Shown: positions 48,019 through 57,420, counted from the stretch's first letter. The stretch: 64,000 nucleotides of DNA from a gamma proteobacterium endosymbiont of Lamellibrachia anaximandri (GCA_016756855.1 JAESPD010000008.1:1-64000), one strand, 5' to 3'. Made by a program: numbers and translations. The notes: a model not told the origin generated them from the letters alone.

Positions 48019-49665
48019 ATGCAAGGATGGCTTGAGTCCCTGCTCGACACACTGCAACCCGACCCCGTCGACGCAGACACGAAAAACCTCCAGACCTGGA
48101 ATGCCCTGCGCCTGTTTCTGCTCTACCGGCTGACCCTCTCGCTCTCCCTGCCATTCTTCTTTTTTACCGGCACAGGCCCAAACTTTCTGGGACAGTTCGC
48201 CCCGGAGCTGTTCTCCTTTGTCTCAACCCTCTATCTGGGCCTGGTGCTGGCCAGCGGCATCTTCTGGTACTGGCGCTCTCCGGAGGTGGAGCAGCAGGCC
48301 CACATGATGATCTTCATCGACATCCTGGCAATCACCCTGCTCATGCACGCCAGCGGCGGACTGGAGAGCGGACTGGGCATGCTGATCGCCATCTCGATAA
48401 CCGGCGGCGCTGTAATGACAGGGGGCCGGGCCGCATTGCTGTTTGCCTCTCTTGCATCGCTGCTGGTGATAGCGGAACAGATCTATGCCGAACTCACCGG
48501 CAGTTTCCCCGCCCTTTTTACCCAAGCCGGGTTCCTTGGCGCGGTCTTCTTCGCCCTGGCGCTGCTCACCCATGTTCTCTCCAAACGTGCCAGAGAGAGT
48601 GAAGAACTGGCCCACCATCGCGCCCACGATCTGGAAAATATGGCCCGCCTCAACGACTATGTCATCCAGCATATGCAAACCGGTGTACTGGTGATCGATG
48701 ACCAGGGAAAGATTCTGCTGATGAACGAACCCGCCTGGCGGCTGCTCGGCATGCCCGATGCCCAACCCGGCAACCACTTGGGAGCCGCCTCACCGGAACT
48801 GGCTGAGATGCTGGTGGAGTGGAAACGCAGCCGCCGTTGCGACAGCCCCCCGTTTCGCGCCATTCCAAGAGGGAAGGAGCTGAGGCCCCGTTTCAATGCA
48901 CTCGGCAGAGGTAATCTGGGTGGTGTTCTGGTATTTCTGGAGGACACCTCCCGGGTTCTGCTGGAGGCGCAGCATCTCAAACTCGCTTCCCTGGGCCGGC
49001 TCACCGCCAGCATTGCGCATGAAATTCGCAACCCCCTCGGGGCTATCAGCCACGCCAATCAGCTATTCAGCGAGTCTCCCAATCTGGATAGAGCCGACCA
49101 ACGCCTGATCGAGATCATCAAGGTCAACTCCGGTCGCGTCAATCAGGTGATCGAAAACGTTCTGCAACTCTCCCGGCACAAACCGGGAGAGTGGGCCAGA
49201 TTCAATCTGCACAGCTGGTTCGAGGAGATCATCGCGGAACTGGTCAGAAACCAGGGATTCGGCAGTGATATATTCAGTCTGCAGATAGAACCGCAAGAGA
49301 CCCAGATCCAGGCTGACCCGGAACAGCTGAGACAGATTGTCACCAACCTCTGCAATAATGCCCTGCAGCACTCGCAAGAGCGCGTTGCACTGAAGGTCAC
49401 CATCGTCGGGGGACAGGTTCCGGAACTGGACACCCCCTTTGTGGATATCATCGACAATGGTCCCGGCATTCCACCGGACGTGGCGAAGCAGATCTTCGAA
49501 CCCTTCTACACCACCCACAACAGCGGCACCGGGCTGGGGCTCTACATCGCAAGGGAGCTGAGCGAGAACAACCGGATACGTCTGGAGTATATTCCAGGAC
49601 CCACCGGTGGCAGCTGCTTCCGTCTTATATTCGACAACTCGACCGAAGAGGTCACCCAGGCATGA
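48019..49665 (+). CDS. pilS: Sensor histidine kinase PilS
   Basis: A 548-residue membrane kinase. The first ~190 residues hold about six hydrophobic segments. A PAS-like region follows (QHMQTGVLVIDDQGKILLMNEPAWRLLG). The phosphorylated His is in SIAHEIRNPLGAISHANQL near residue 335, and the ATPase motifs are NLCNNALQHS, DNGPGIP and GTGLGLYI. The ATG at 48019 has AGGAGA 10 bases upstream. It overlaps pilR by 4 bases (ATGA). PilS-PilR control pilin transcription through sigma-54; in Pseudomonas PilS senses pilin in the membrane. Confidence 0.94.
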   Translation: MQGWLESLLDTLQPDPVDADTKNLQTWNALRLFLLYRLTLSLSLPFFFFTGTGPNFLGQFAPELFSFVSTLYLGLVLASGIFWYWRSPEVEQQAHMMIFIDILAITLLMHASGGLESGLGMLIAISITGGAVMTGGRAALLFASLASLLVIAEQIYAELTGSFPALFTQAGFLGAVFFALALLTHVLSKRARESEELAHHRAHDLENMARLNDYVIQHMQTGVLVIDDQGKILLMNEPAWRLLGMPDAQPGNHLGAASPELAEMLVEWKRSRRCDSPPFRAIPRGKELRPRFNALGRGNLGGVLVFLEDTSRVLLEAQHLKLASLGRLTASIAHEIRNPLGAISHANQLFSESPNLDRADQRLIEIIKVNSGRVNQVIENVLQLSRHKPGEWARFNLHSWFEEIIAELVRNQGFGSDIFSLQIEPQETQIQADPEQLRQIVTNLCNNALQHSQERVALKVTIVGGQVPELDTPFVDIIDNGPGIPPDVAKQIFEPFYTTHNSGTGLGLYIARELSENNRIRLEYIPGPTGGSCFRLIFDNSTEEVTQA

Positions 49666-51002
49666 CTCAACCATTGGCGCTGATAGTGGATGACGAACCC
49701 GACATCTGCGAACTGCTGGAGATCACCCTGATGCGCATGGGCATAGATACCCGCTCCGCCCTCACCCTGGGAGACGCTCGTGAACTGCTGACGCAAAACA
49801 CCTTCGACCTCTGCCTTAGCGACATGCGGCTGCCGGACGGGAACGGCATCGAATTGGTCCAACACATCAATGAAACCTATCCACAGATTCCAGTTGCCAT
49901 GATCACCGCCCACGGCAACATGGAATCCGCAGTGGAGGCCCTCAAGACAGGGGCTTTCGATTTTGTCTCCAAGCCGGTGGATCTGGAGGTACTGCGCAAA
50001 CTGGTGGAAAAGGCACTCAAACTAAAACGGCCCGATCCTGCACCAGCGAAAGAGAGTGCCGGCAGGATCACCACAGCCAGCCCCCTGCTGGGCACATCTG
50101 TGGTAATGGATCGCATCCGCCATTTAATCGCCAAACTGGCCCGCAGTCAGGCGCCTGTCTATATCAGCGGGGAGTCGGGAACCGGCAAGGAGCTTGCAGC
50201 CCGCCAGATCCACGCCCAGGGACCGAGGTCAGGGCAGAATTTCGTAGCCGTCAACTGCGGTGCCATCCCCCGTGAACTGATGGAGAGCGAACTGTTCGGT
50301 CACGTCAAAGGGAGTTTCACCGGCGCCACAACGGATCATGAAGGGCTGTTTCAGGTAGCGGACGGTGGCACCCTCTTTCTCGATGAAGTGGCCGATCTGC
50401 CGCTTTCCATGCAGGTCAAACTCCTGCGCGCCATACAGGAAAAAAGGGTACGCCCTGTGGGTGGACACAGGGAAACTGCGGTGGATATCCGCATCATCAG
50501 CGCCACCCATAAGGATCTGGCCGAACGGGTAAAGCAAGGCGAATTCCGCCAGGATCTCTTCTACCGCATCAATGTCATCGAACTGACCATCCCACCGCTA
50601 CGTGAACGCTCAGGAGATATCCCACTACTGGCGGATAAGATCCTCGAACGACTCGGCGGCAAAGGCATAAAGCCCAAACTACTCGACAGCGCCCTCGACA
50701 GACTCAAGGCCTACCCATTCCCCGGCAATGTGCGGGAACTGGAGAACATTCTGGAGCGGGCCACCACCCTGTGCGAAGACAACACATTGGCGGCGAATGA
50801 CCTGCTGCTGCCGGAAACACCGCTGGATCACAAAAATGTCAAATCCGATCAACCCCTGGGGGATATGCTCGGCGATATCGAACGCCAGGCAATTATAAAG
50901 GCGCTGGAAGAGACACGCTGGAATCGCACCGCCGCAGCAAAGAGACTCGGCATGGGCCTGCGTTCCCTGCGGTATCGGCTGGAAAAGCTGGGGATAGATT
51001 AA
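49662..51002 (+). CDS. pilR: Sigma-54-dependent response regulator PilR
   Basis: A 446-residue NtrC-family activator. The receiver domain has the acidic pair VDDEPD and the phospho-Asp in CLSDMRLPDG near residue 53. The AAA+ domain has Walker A GESGTGKELAA, the sigma-54 contact loop GSFTGATTD near residue 217, and LFLDEVADLP. The C-terminal Fis-type helix-turn-helix is WNRTAAAKRLGMGLRSLRYRLEKLG. The target promoter in front of pilA, with a -24/-12 element at 51309-51322, lies downstream in the same window. Confidence 0.95.
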   Translation: MTQPLALIVDDEPDICELLEITLMRMGIDTRSALTLGDARELLTQNTFDLCLSDMRLPDGNGIELVQHINETYPQIPVAMITAHGNMESAVEALKTGAFDFVSKPVDLEVLRKLVEKALKLKRPDPAPAKESAGRITTASPLLGTSVVMDRIRHLIAKLARSQAPVYISGESGTGKELAARQIHAQGPRSGQNFVAVNCGAIPRELMESELFGHVKGSFTGATTDHEGLFQVADGGTLFLDEVADLPLSMQVKLLRAIQEKRVRPVGGHRETAVDIRIISATHKDLAERVKQGEFRQDLFYRINVIELTIPPLRERSGDIPLLADKILERLGGKGIKPKLLDSALDRLKAYPFPGNVRELENILERATTLCEDNTLAANDLLLPETPLDHKNVKSDQPLGDMLGDIERQAIIKALEETRWNRTAAAKRLGMGLRSLRYRLEKLGID

Positions 51003-51071
51003 AGGTGAAAGGTGGCCGTGCCAATGGATGAGCCGAACACTGTCGCTACTGCTCTTTGTGACTGAAGAAAC

Positions 51072-51160
51072 GTAGGCCGGTTCAAGCGGAGCGGAACCGG
51101 CGACATGAAATGTACTGCCAAAGCCTGGGTGCCCGATCCGCTACGCTTGATCGGGCCTAC
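51072..51160. repeat. REP pair (GTAGG family) after pilR
   Basis: The left unit is GTAGG with stem CCGGTTC / GAACCGG around AAGCGGAGCG. The right unit, in opposite orientation, has stem CCCGATC / GATCGGG with core CGCTACGCTT and ends CCTAC. The spacer is about 30 bases. It has the REPIN layout seen at the RAYT gene. Confidence 0.85.
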
Positions 51161-51268
51161 AAGTTTGACACAAGATTCAGGTAAATCTTCGATTTGCCAG
51201 CCTGTCACCTGTCTTTATTCGTTTAACGCCTGAGATTAACTACAACACGATTCCCCTATCCCCCAAAA

Positions 51269-51283
51269 TGACAAAAATTGTCA
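51269..51283 (+). promoter_or_regulatory. Candidate PilR binding motifs upstream of pilA
   Basis: TGACA and TTGTCA are separated by four bases about 25-40 bases upstream of the -24 element, with a further TGAC at 51290. Known PilR sites contain TGTC cores in this kind of position, though usually further upstream. Assignment is tentative. Confidence 0.35.
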
Positions 51284-51308
51284 CATTCTGACGATCAAGG
51301 CATGGGGC

Positions 51309-51322
51309 GGCACAGATATTGC
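51309..51322 (+). promoter_or_regulatory. Sigma-54 (-24/-12) promoter of pilA
   Basis: GGCAC at 51309-51313, five bases, then TTGC at 51319-51322. The invariant GG and GC dinucleotides are exactly 10 bases apart, as required for RpoN promoters; only the T before GGCAC is replaced by C. The start would be near 51334. PilR, a sigma-54 activator, is encoded immediately upstream. Confidence 0.8.
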
Positions 51323-51547
51323 CGATCATTTAATTCGCTCCGATGCCAAAATCAGATAATAAATCATCTAAAAAACATTTATTTTTCAATTTGTTAGTCA
51401 ACTCGCCGCTAAAATGCGCTGCAGTTCCACAGTGTATGGCACGAAGCCTGCGGTATCAGGGCAACCAATTCGATATTGTCGAATTCAAGTTTCAAACGCG
51501 GTGACCGATACAACAGGCACCAACCAAGCACATGAGGCATGAAGCAA

Positions 51548-52030
51548 ATGAAGAAACATCAATCAGGTTTTACCCTAATCGAGCTGATGATCGTTGTCGC
51601 GATCATCGCCATCCTGGCCGCCATTGCGATTCCGGCCTATAACGGTTATATCAGTGAGGCCAACCTCACCCGTGTTGACACCGCGTATCAAGAGGGCGTC
51701 AACTTTGTTCGCTCTGAGATGTCCCGGCGCCAAGCAGTGGTTGCCCGCGGCGGTACCTTCGCTACCGATACACAAGTCGAGTGGGTTGCTGCCCTCAACG
51801 TCAGCGGAGGCACCTCACCCAGCGGCGACCCCGCCTTTGGCATTGCAGCCAATGCAGCAGCTGACAACATCGTTGTAACCGGAAACGGCACAGATGTTTC
51901 AGACATCGTTTTGGCTCGCCCGGCCTATGACCCGGCAGGTGATGTAAACACTGCATTAACAGCACAAACAGCCACCATCGACATCAACGGCGCAGTTACT
52001 TTTGCAGCTGGCGGCGGTGGCGGCACTTAA
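51548..52030 (+). CDS. pilA: Type IV major pilin PilA
   Basis: A 160-residue prepilin. The leader MKKHQSG ends at the PilD cleavage site G/F, followed by the classical N-terminal helix [20 protein letters not shown] with Glu5. The ATG at 51548 has GAGG 10 bases upstream; an in-frame ATG at 51539 is too close to it. The mature protein has no cysteine, so it lacks the C-terminal disulfide loop of Pseudomonas-type pilins, and it ends in a Gly-rich tail (AAGGGGGT). Placement behind a sigma-54 promoter and a terminator (52070-52103) fits the major pilin. Confidence 0.9.
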   Translation: MKKHQSGFTLIELMIVVAIIAILAAIAIPAYNGYISEANLTRVDTAYQEGVNFVRSEMSRRQAVVARGGTFATDTQVEWVAALNVSGGTSPSGDPAFGIAANAAADNIVVTGNGTDVSDIVLARPAYDPAGDVNTALTAQTATIDINGAVTFAAGGGGGT

Positions 52031-52069
52031 TCGCTTGGCCTGACACCTAGGCAAGCAACCACAGCATAG

Positions 52070-52103
52070 GGAGGAAGCGGTTTCACTACCGCTTCCTCCT
52101 TTT
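52070..52103 (+). terminator. Rho-independent terminator after pilA
   Basis: GGAGGAAGCGGT pairs perfectly with ACCGCTTCCTCC around a 6-base loop and is followed by TTTT. It separates pilA from the second pilin gene. Confidence 0.93.
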
Positions 52104-52174
52104 GCATTTTTTCTTCCAGCAGCCTTTAACCATGAATGGGTGTAACTCATTCGATACAAACATGGGGCAGAAAC

Positions 52175-52609
52175 ATGAAACACGGATTATCCAACAACCA
52201 TGGTTTCACCCTGGTGGAACTGATGATCACCGTGGCCATCATCGCCATCATCTCCGCGATCGCCTTCCCCGCCTATCAGGGTTACGTGGCAGAGGCCCGC
52301 ATCGGCACCGTACGTATGAACACTGAACCCCTGCGACTGGCGCTGGAGGACTTCTTTCTCGATAACAACAGCTATGTTGCCGGCCAGTGGGATGCCGACG
52401 CAGCCGGGACAAGGACACTTGACGATGCAGGCAACCTGGGCTGGCGACCCGATGGCGACGGCGGCAACTATGATTATGTGGTGGCAGCGCCAGCAGCCCC
52501 CGGTACAATTGCCACTGGCTACAGCATGACCGTGACCGATACAAATGAAGCTGCCGCCACTATCACCTGCAACCGTGATCAGACCAACGGCACCTATGTC
52601 TGCAATTGA
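52175..52609 (+). CDS. Second type IV pilin (PilE/minor-pilin-like)
   Basis: A 144-residue prepilin with leader MKHGLSNNHG, cleavage before FTLVELMITVAIIAIISAIAF, and Glu5. YQGYVAEARIGTVRMNTE continues the helix. It has two C-terminal cysteines (ITCNRD, YVC) that can close a short disulfide loop, unlike PilA. The start at 52175 is preceded only by a weak GGGGCAG. It may be an alternative major pilin or a minor pilin; the sequence alone does not decide. Confidence 0.85.
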   Translation: MKHGLSNNHGFTLVELMITVAIIAIISAIAFPAYQGYVAEARIGTVRMNTEPLRLALEDFFLDNNSYVAGQWDADAAGTRTLDDAGNLGWRPDGDGGNYDYVVAAPAAPGTIATGYSMTVTDTNEAAATITCNRDQTNGTYVCN

Positions 52610-52813
52610 TCCCTTGGGTGTTGCAGGCTATATTGCCTTAAGTAGATCAGCTGCTTGCAGACTGTTTTTGAAGCAACACATCCAAATGTGATTCGTTTCC
52701 CTGCAACATCCGGCCTGATCCACTAGACCCGGCAGCAACATACCGGCACATAATTACCAGAGAGAGCAAGGCAGAGGCAGAAAGATTCCCCGTCGAATCG
52801 ATCTCAGGACAGG

Positions 52814-54526
52814 ATGGCTACCACCAAACCCAAAATGAATCTCAGCGGCATGGCTCGCGGTCTCATTCAGGACGATCTGATCTCTGAAGAGCGGGCGGAA
52901 GCGGCTTTTGCCGAGGCACTGAAACAGCGCACCCCTTTTGTCACCCACCTGGTCGAGAATCAACTGCTCAACAGCCTCGACATTGCCATCTCCGCCTCCC
53001 GCAGTTTCGGCGTACCTATCTTCGATCTCGACGCGGTGGATATGGATGCCCTGCCACAGGATCTGGTGGATGAAAAGCTGATACGCGCCCACCATACGCT
53101 GCCGCTGTTCAAACGGGGCAACCGGCTCTTCCTGGCGGTCTCCGACCCGACCAACCATCAGGGTCTCGATGAGATTCGCTTCAATACCCGGCTCTCATCC
53201 GAGGCGATACTGGTCGAGGAGGACAAGCTCACCCGCCTGATCGAGCAGGCTTTGGAGGCCCAGGACACCAGCATGGACGACCTGCTGGACACCGATCTCG
53301 ACAACCTGGACATCAGCAGTGGCGAAGATGAACCCGCAGGTGATGGGGACCTGGATGTCGACGAAGCCCCGGTGGTGCGCTATGTCAACAAGATCCTGCT
53401 GGACGCCATCAACGTCGGGGCCTCGGACATCCATTTCGAGCCTTACGAACAAAAATACCGCATACGCTATCGTCAGGACGGCCTGTTGCGTGAAGTTGCA
53501 TCGCCACCATCCAACCTGGCGAACCGCCTGACCAGCCGGGTCAAGGTCATGTCGCGCATGGATATATCGGAGCGCCGCATCCCCCAGGATGGGCGCATCA
53601 AGATGAAGCTGTCGAAGAACCGCTCCATCGACTTTCGCGTCAATACCTGCCCCACACTCTACGGAGAGAAGGTGGTACTGCGTATCCTCGATCCCGCCAG
53701 CGCCCAACTCGGCATCGAGGCGTTGGGTTTCGAACCGGAACAACGCGAAGACTTTCTCAACGCCGTCGGCAAACCCTACGGCATGATCCTGGTAACCGGG
53801 CCCACCGGCAGCGGCAAGACCGTCTCCCTCTATACCGCTCTGAACCTACTCAACAAGCAGGAGGTCAACATCTCCACCGTAGAGGATCCGGTGGAGATCC
53901 AGGTGGCAGGCATCAATCAGGTCAACCAGAATTCCAAGACCGGCCTCACCTTTGCGACGGCCCTGCGCGCCTTTCTGCGTCAGGATCCGGATATCATAAT
54001 GGTGGGCGAGATACGCGACCTGGAGACCGCCGAGATCGCGGTCAAGGCAGCCCAGACCGGCCATCTGGTGCTCTCCACCCTGCACACAAACGATGCTCCC
54101 CAGACCCTTACCCGACTTGCCAATATGGGCATCCCCCCCTTCAATATCGCCTCCTCGGTTCTGCTCATCCTGGCCCAGCGGCTGGCGCGCCGGCTCTGCG
54201 ACCACTGCAAGACACCGGACGAGCTTCCCAAAGGGGCTTTGCTGGAAGAGGGCTTCACCCAGCAGGAGATCGACGAGGGATTTACAATCTACAAACCCGT
54301 AGGATGTGATCTGTGTACCAACGGTTATAAAGGGCGCGTTGGTATATTCCAGGTTATGCCGGTTTCAGAAGACATGGGCAAACTGATCATGGAAGGAGGC
54401 ACCTCCCTGCAACTGGCCGGTCTGGCCGGTAAGGAAGGGGTTGCCAACCTGCGCCAGTCCGGGTTGCGCAAGGTCCGATCCGGCATTACCAGTCTCCACG
54501 AGATCAATCGGGTAACCAAGGACTAA
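52814..54526 (+). CDS. pilB: Type IV pilus extension ATPase PilB
   Basis: A 570-residue secretion-type ATPase. The N-terminal MshE-like domain includes FDLDAVDMDALP. The ATPase domain has the Asp box DIHFEPYEQKYRIRYRQDG, Walker A GPTGSGKTVSLY near residue 333, Walker B and His boxes (IMVGEIRDLETAEIA, GHLVLSTLHTNDAP), and the tetracysteine zinc site CDHC ... CDLC. It powers pilus extension in the cytoplasm with PilC. pilC follows 3 bases after its stop codon. Confidence 0.96.
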   Translation: MATTKPKMNLSGMARGLIQDDLISEERAEAAFAEALKQRTPFVTHLVENQLLNSLDIAISASRSFGVPIFDLDAVDMDALPQDLVDEKLIRAHHTLPLFKRGNRLFLAVSDPTNHQGLDEIRFNTRLSSEAILVEEDKLTRLIEQALEAQDTSMDDLLDTDLDNLDISSGEDEPAGDGDLDVDEAPVVRYVNKILLDAINVGASDIHFEPYEQKYRIRYRQDGLLREVASPPSNLANRLTSRVKVMSRMDISERRIPQDGRIKMKLSKNRSIDFRVNTCPTLYGEKVVLRILDPASAQLGIEALGFEPEQREDFLNAVGKPYGMILVTGPTGSGKTVSLYTALNLLNKQEVNISTVEDPVEIQVAGINQVNQNSKTGLTFATALRAFLRQDPDIIMVGEIRDLETAEIAVKAAQTGHLVLSTLHTNDAPQTLTRLANMGIPPFNIASSVLLILAQRLARRLCDHCKTPDELPKGALLEEGFTQQEIDEGFTIYKPVGCDLCTNGYKGRVGIFQVMPVSEDMGKLIMEGGTSLQLAGLAGKEGVANLRQSGLRKVRSGITSLHEINRVTKD

Positions 54527-54529
54527 TCC

Positions 54530-55768
54530 ATGGCGCGTGCAGCGAAAAAAAGACAACACAAGAGCTACCTCTACGCTTGGGAGGGCAGCGATAAGCGAGG
54601 CTCCCGCATCACTGGCGAAACCCGCGCCTCCAACGTGGCGCTGGTGAGAGCGGAACTGCGGCGGCAGGGGGTTGTCCCGCTCAAGATCCGCAAGAAATCC
54701 GCCCCCCTGTTCGGCTCACGCAAAAAGAAGATCGGCAGCGGAGACATCGCCATATTCAGCCGCCAGCTGGCCACCATGATGAGCGCCGGCGTTCCCATGG
54801 TACAAGCCTTCGAAATCATCGGACGGGGGCACGAAAATCCCTCCATGCAGGATCTGATCCTGGCAGTAAAGGCCGACGTCGAAGGCGGCACCGCACTGGC
54901 AAATGCACTGAAAAAGCACCCCCTACACTTCGACGATCTCTTCTGTAGTTTGGTCAGCGCCGGTGAACATGCCGGCGTACTGGAGTCTTTGCTGCACAAG
55001 ATCGCGCTCTATAAGGAGAAGACGGAGTCGATCAAGGGCAAGATCAAAAAGGCCCTCTTCTACCCGATAGCAGTCATCGTGGTTGCCATCGTGGTCACCG
55101 CGATCATCATGATCTTCGTAATTCCCCAGTTTGAGCAGTTGTTCAGGGGTTTCGGCGCCGATCTGCCGGTCTTCACCCGGGTCGTCATCAACATCGCTCA
55201 TGTGGTGCAAAACTGGTGGTGGGCCATTCTGGGCGGGGTCGTCCTGGCCGGTTATCTGATCGGCGGCACCTGGAAACGCTCCCGCGCCTTCCGTCAGCGC
55301 GTAGACCGTATACTGCTGAAACTGCCCATTCTTGGCCCGATTCTGAACAAAGCGGCTATCGCCCGTTTTGCCCGCACCCTCTCCACTATGTCCACCGCCG
55401 GTGTGCCATTGGTGGAAGCCCTGGAGTCGGTCTCCGGCGCCACGGGTAACGTGGTCTACAGTGATGCCGTGCTGCGCATGCGGGAAGACGTGGCAACCGG
55501 CCAATCCCTGCAACTGGCGATGAGACAGCGCAACCTATTCCCCAATATGGTGATCCAGATGGTCGCCATCGGCGAGGAGTCGGGCTCTTTGGACGACATG
55601 CTCTCCAAGGTGGCGGATTTTTTCGAGGAGCAGGTGGACAATGCGGTCGACGCCTTGAGCAGCCTGCTAGAACCACTGATCATGGTCATCCTCGGCACCC
55701 TGGTCGGCGGCCTGGTGGTTGCCATGTACCTGCCGATCTTCAAGATGGGCTCCGCGGTACTGGGTTAG
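54530..55768 (+). CDS. pilC: Type IV pilus inner-membrane platform protein PilC
   Basis: A 412-residue GspF-family protein with a cytoplasmic N-terminus and the two repeated F domains: ASGSGDIAIFSRQLATMMSAGVP-like sequence near residue 75 and the second repeat RFARTLSTMSTAGVPLVEALE near 280. Three hydrophobic segments are present (VIVVAIVVTAIIMIFVIPQF, WWWAILGGVVLAGYLI, and the C-terminal LIMVILGTLVGGLVVAMYLPIF). It is translated just after pilB. Confidence 0.96.
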   Translation: MARAAKKRQHKSYLYAWEGSDKRGSRITGETRASNVALVRAELRRQGVVPLKIRKKSAPLFGSRKKKIGSGDIAIFSRQLATMMSAGVPMVQAFEIIGRGHENPSMQDLILAVKADVEGGTALANALKKHPLHFDDLFCSLVSAGEHAGVLESLLHKIALYKEKTESIKGKIKKALFYPIAVIVVAIVVTAIIMIFVIPQFEQLFRGFGADLPVFTRVVINIAHVVQNWWWAILGGVVLAGYLIGGTWKRSRAFRQRVDRILLKLPILGPILNKAAIARFARTLSTMSTAGVPLVEALESVSGATGNVVYSDAVLRMREDVATGQSLQLAMRQRNLFPNMVIQMVAIGEESGSLDDMLSKVADFFEEQVDNAVDALSSLLEPLIMVILGTLVGGLVVAMYLPIFKMGSAVLG

Positions 55769-55807
55769 CGCCCGGTCAATATCCATTCATAATGACAAAC
55801 CACTACC

Positions 55808-55887
55808 TGTCATTTCGAACGCATGTGAGAAATCTCGGCAAGCTTGCTGCCAATTTCCAGAGATCCCTCGCTGTGCTCGAGATGACA
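55808..55887. repeat. TGTCATTTCGA inverted repeat between pilC and pilD
   Basis: Left arm TGTCATTTCGAACGCATGTG then AGAAATCTC; right arm GAGATCCCTCGCTGTGCTCG then AGATGACA. The arms are imperfect complements around a loop of about 25 bases. Elements of this shape are scattered through many unrelated bacterial genomes. Confidence 0.75.
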
Positions 55888-55936
55888 TAGAACATTTGGC
55901 GCGTTTTATTCCACTCTACCAATCAGGCCTGTTCCT

Positions 55937-56815
55937 TTGTCTGTAATCATTTATCTCCAACAAACACCCTGGGCTTTTCTGCTTTTCAGCGGCCTGCTGG
56001 GGCTGGCCGTCGGCAGTTTTCTAAATGTCGTCATCCACCGGCTGCCGAAGATGATGGAAACGCAGTGGCGCCAGGAATGCAGTGAGCTGAATGGAGGAGA
56101 CGAGGCAAAACAGCAGCCGACCGTCCCCTTCAATCTGAACCAACCCGCTTCCCACTGCCCCAATTGCGGCCATAAAATCCGGCCCTGGGAGAACATACCG
56201 GTACTCAGCTGGATTCTACTCAAGGGCCGCTGCTCGGGATGCAAGACGAGAATCAGCCCACGCTACCCGGCAGTGGAGATTCTGAGCGGCATCATAACCC
56301 TGGCGGTTGCCTGGCATTTCGGTCCCAGCTGGGAGGCGCTGGCGGCAATGACCCTTACCTGGGCATTGATCTCTCTGAGCCTGATCGACTTCGATACACA
56401 ACTGCTGCCCGACAACATCACTCTGCCCTTTCTCTGGCTGGGACTGCTGCTGAGTCTCAACGGGCTCTTCACCGATAGCCAATCAGCCATCATCGGCGCT
56501 GCCGCCGGTTACCTCTCCCTCTGGAGCGTCTACCAACTATTCAAACGACTGACCGGCAAGGAGGGCATGGGTTACGGCGATTTCAAATTGCTGGCCCTGC
56601 TCGGCGCCTGGTTGGGCTGGCACTACCTGCCGCAGATCATTCTGCTCTCCGCCTTTGTCGGGGCACTGTTCGGCGTCGCCATGATTCTGTTCCGCGGCCG
56701 GGATCGCAATATCCCGATCCCTTTCGGTCCCTACCTGGCCTGCGCCGGCTGGATCAGCCTGCTTTGGGGTGACGCCATCAACCATGCCTATCTGCAATGG
56801 GCAGGCCTGCTTTAG
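55937..56815 (+). CDS. pilD: Prepilin peptidase/N-methyltransferase PilD
   Basis: A 292-residue membrane enzyme that cuts and methylates prepilins. It has the N-terminal FLNVVIHRLPKMM segment, the tetracysteine module CPNCG ... CSGCK, and the two catalytic Asp in SLIDFDTQLLPDN and GMGYGDFKLLALLGAWLG. The frame begins at TTG 55937 (MSVIIYL); no ATG gives the full first helix, so a TTG start is likely although its ribosome binding site is weak. Its end overlaps coaE by 19 bases. Confidence 0.94.
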   Translation: MSVIIYLQQTPWAFLLFSGLLGLAVGSFLNVVIHRLPKMMETQWRQECSELNGGDEAKQQPTVPFNLNQPASHCPNCGHKIRPWENIPVLSWILLKGRCSGCKTRISPRYPAVEILSGIITLAVAWHFGPSWEALAAMTLTWALISLSLIDFDTQLLPDNITLPFLWLGLLLSLNGLFTDSQSAIIGAAAGYLSLWSVYQLFKRLTGKEGMGYGDFKLLALLGAWLGWHYLPQIILLSAFVGALFGVAMILFRGRDRNIPIPFGPYLACAGWISLLWGDAINHAYLQWAGLL

Positions 56816-57420
56816 TCATCGCCCTCACCGGCGGCATCGGCAGTGGCAAGTCCACCGTCTCCCGGCACTTTGAAAAGCTGGGGGTCCCGGTCATTGATGC
56901 GGACCTGATCGCCCGGGAGCAGGTAGCACCCGGCGCGCCGGCACTGGATGAGATCCGGCAGCAATTCGGCGCAGATGTCATCACCTCGAAAGGTGGACTC
57001 GACCGCGAAAAAATGCGCAAAATCGTCTTCGAGGAGAGTAACAAGCGCCTTCAACTGCAGCAGATCCTGCATCCCCGTATCCGCAGTGAGATGCTGCTTC
57101 GCCTGGAGCAACTCGATACACCCTATGCCGTACTGGTCATCCCCCTGTTGCTGGAGTCGGGCCAAAACAGCCTCGCCGACCGCATTCTGGTGGTGGATAT
57201 TCCTGAAGCGCACCAGATAGAGCGGGTCCAGCAGCGCGACGGACTCAAAAAAGCACAGATAGCGCAGATCATCGCCGCGCAGGTCGATCGTCAATCCCGC
57301 CTCGCGGCAGCAGATGATGTCATCAGCAACGACGGGGGACTCCAAACGCTCGAAAAAGCCGTCGAACAGCTGCACCGGCGCTACCTCGGCCTGGCAGAGC
57401 AGCGGCCAATCTCCGGTTGA
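56797..57420 (+). CDS. coaE: Dephospho-CoA kinase
   Basis: A 207-residue kinase for the last step of coenzyme A synthesis. The P-loop is ALTGGIGSGKSTVSRHF near residues 9-25, followed by GVPVIDADLIAREQV and the LID region RVQQRDGL. Its first 19 bases lie inside the end of pilD, the usual pilD-coaE coupling. About 90 bases separate it from rplU. Confidence 0.95.
   Translation: MGRPALVIALTGGIGSGKSTVSRHFEKLGVPVIDADLIAREQVAPGAPALDEIRQQFGADVITSKGGLDREKMRKIVFEESNKRLQLQQILHPRIRSEMLLRLEQLDTPYAVLVIPLLLESGQNSLADRILVVDIPEAHQIERVQQRDGLKKAQIAQIIAAQVDRQSRLAAADDVISNDGGLQTLEKAVEQLHRRYLGLAEQRPISG

Larger units (their letters stand above)
51003..51547. other. Intergenic region before pilA: REP pair, sigma-54 promoter and long leader
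   Basis: The 545-base gap between pilR and pilA holds a GTAGG REP pair at 51072-51160 and TGACA/TTGTCA motifs at 51269-51283. A sigma-54 element lies at 51309-51322, and a probable leader of about 210 bases precedes the pilA ribosome binding site. No open frame with coding character was found. Confidence 0.7.
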
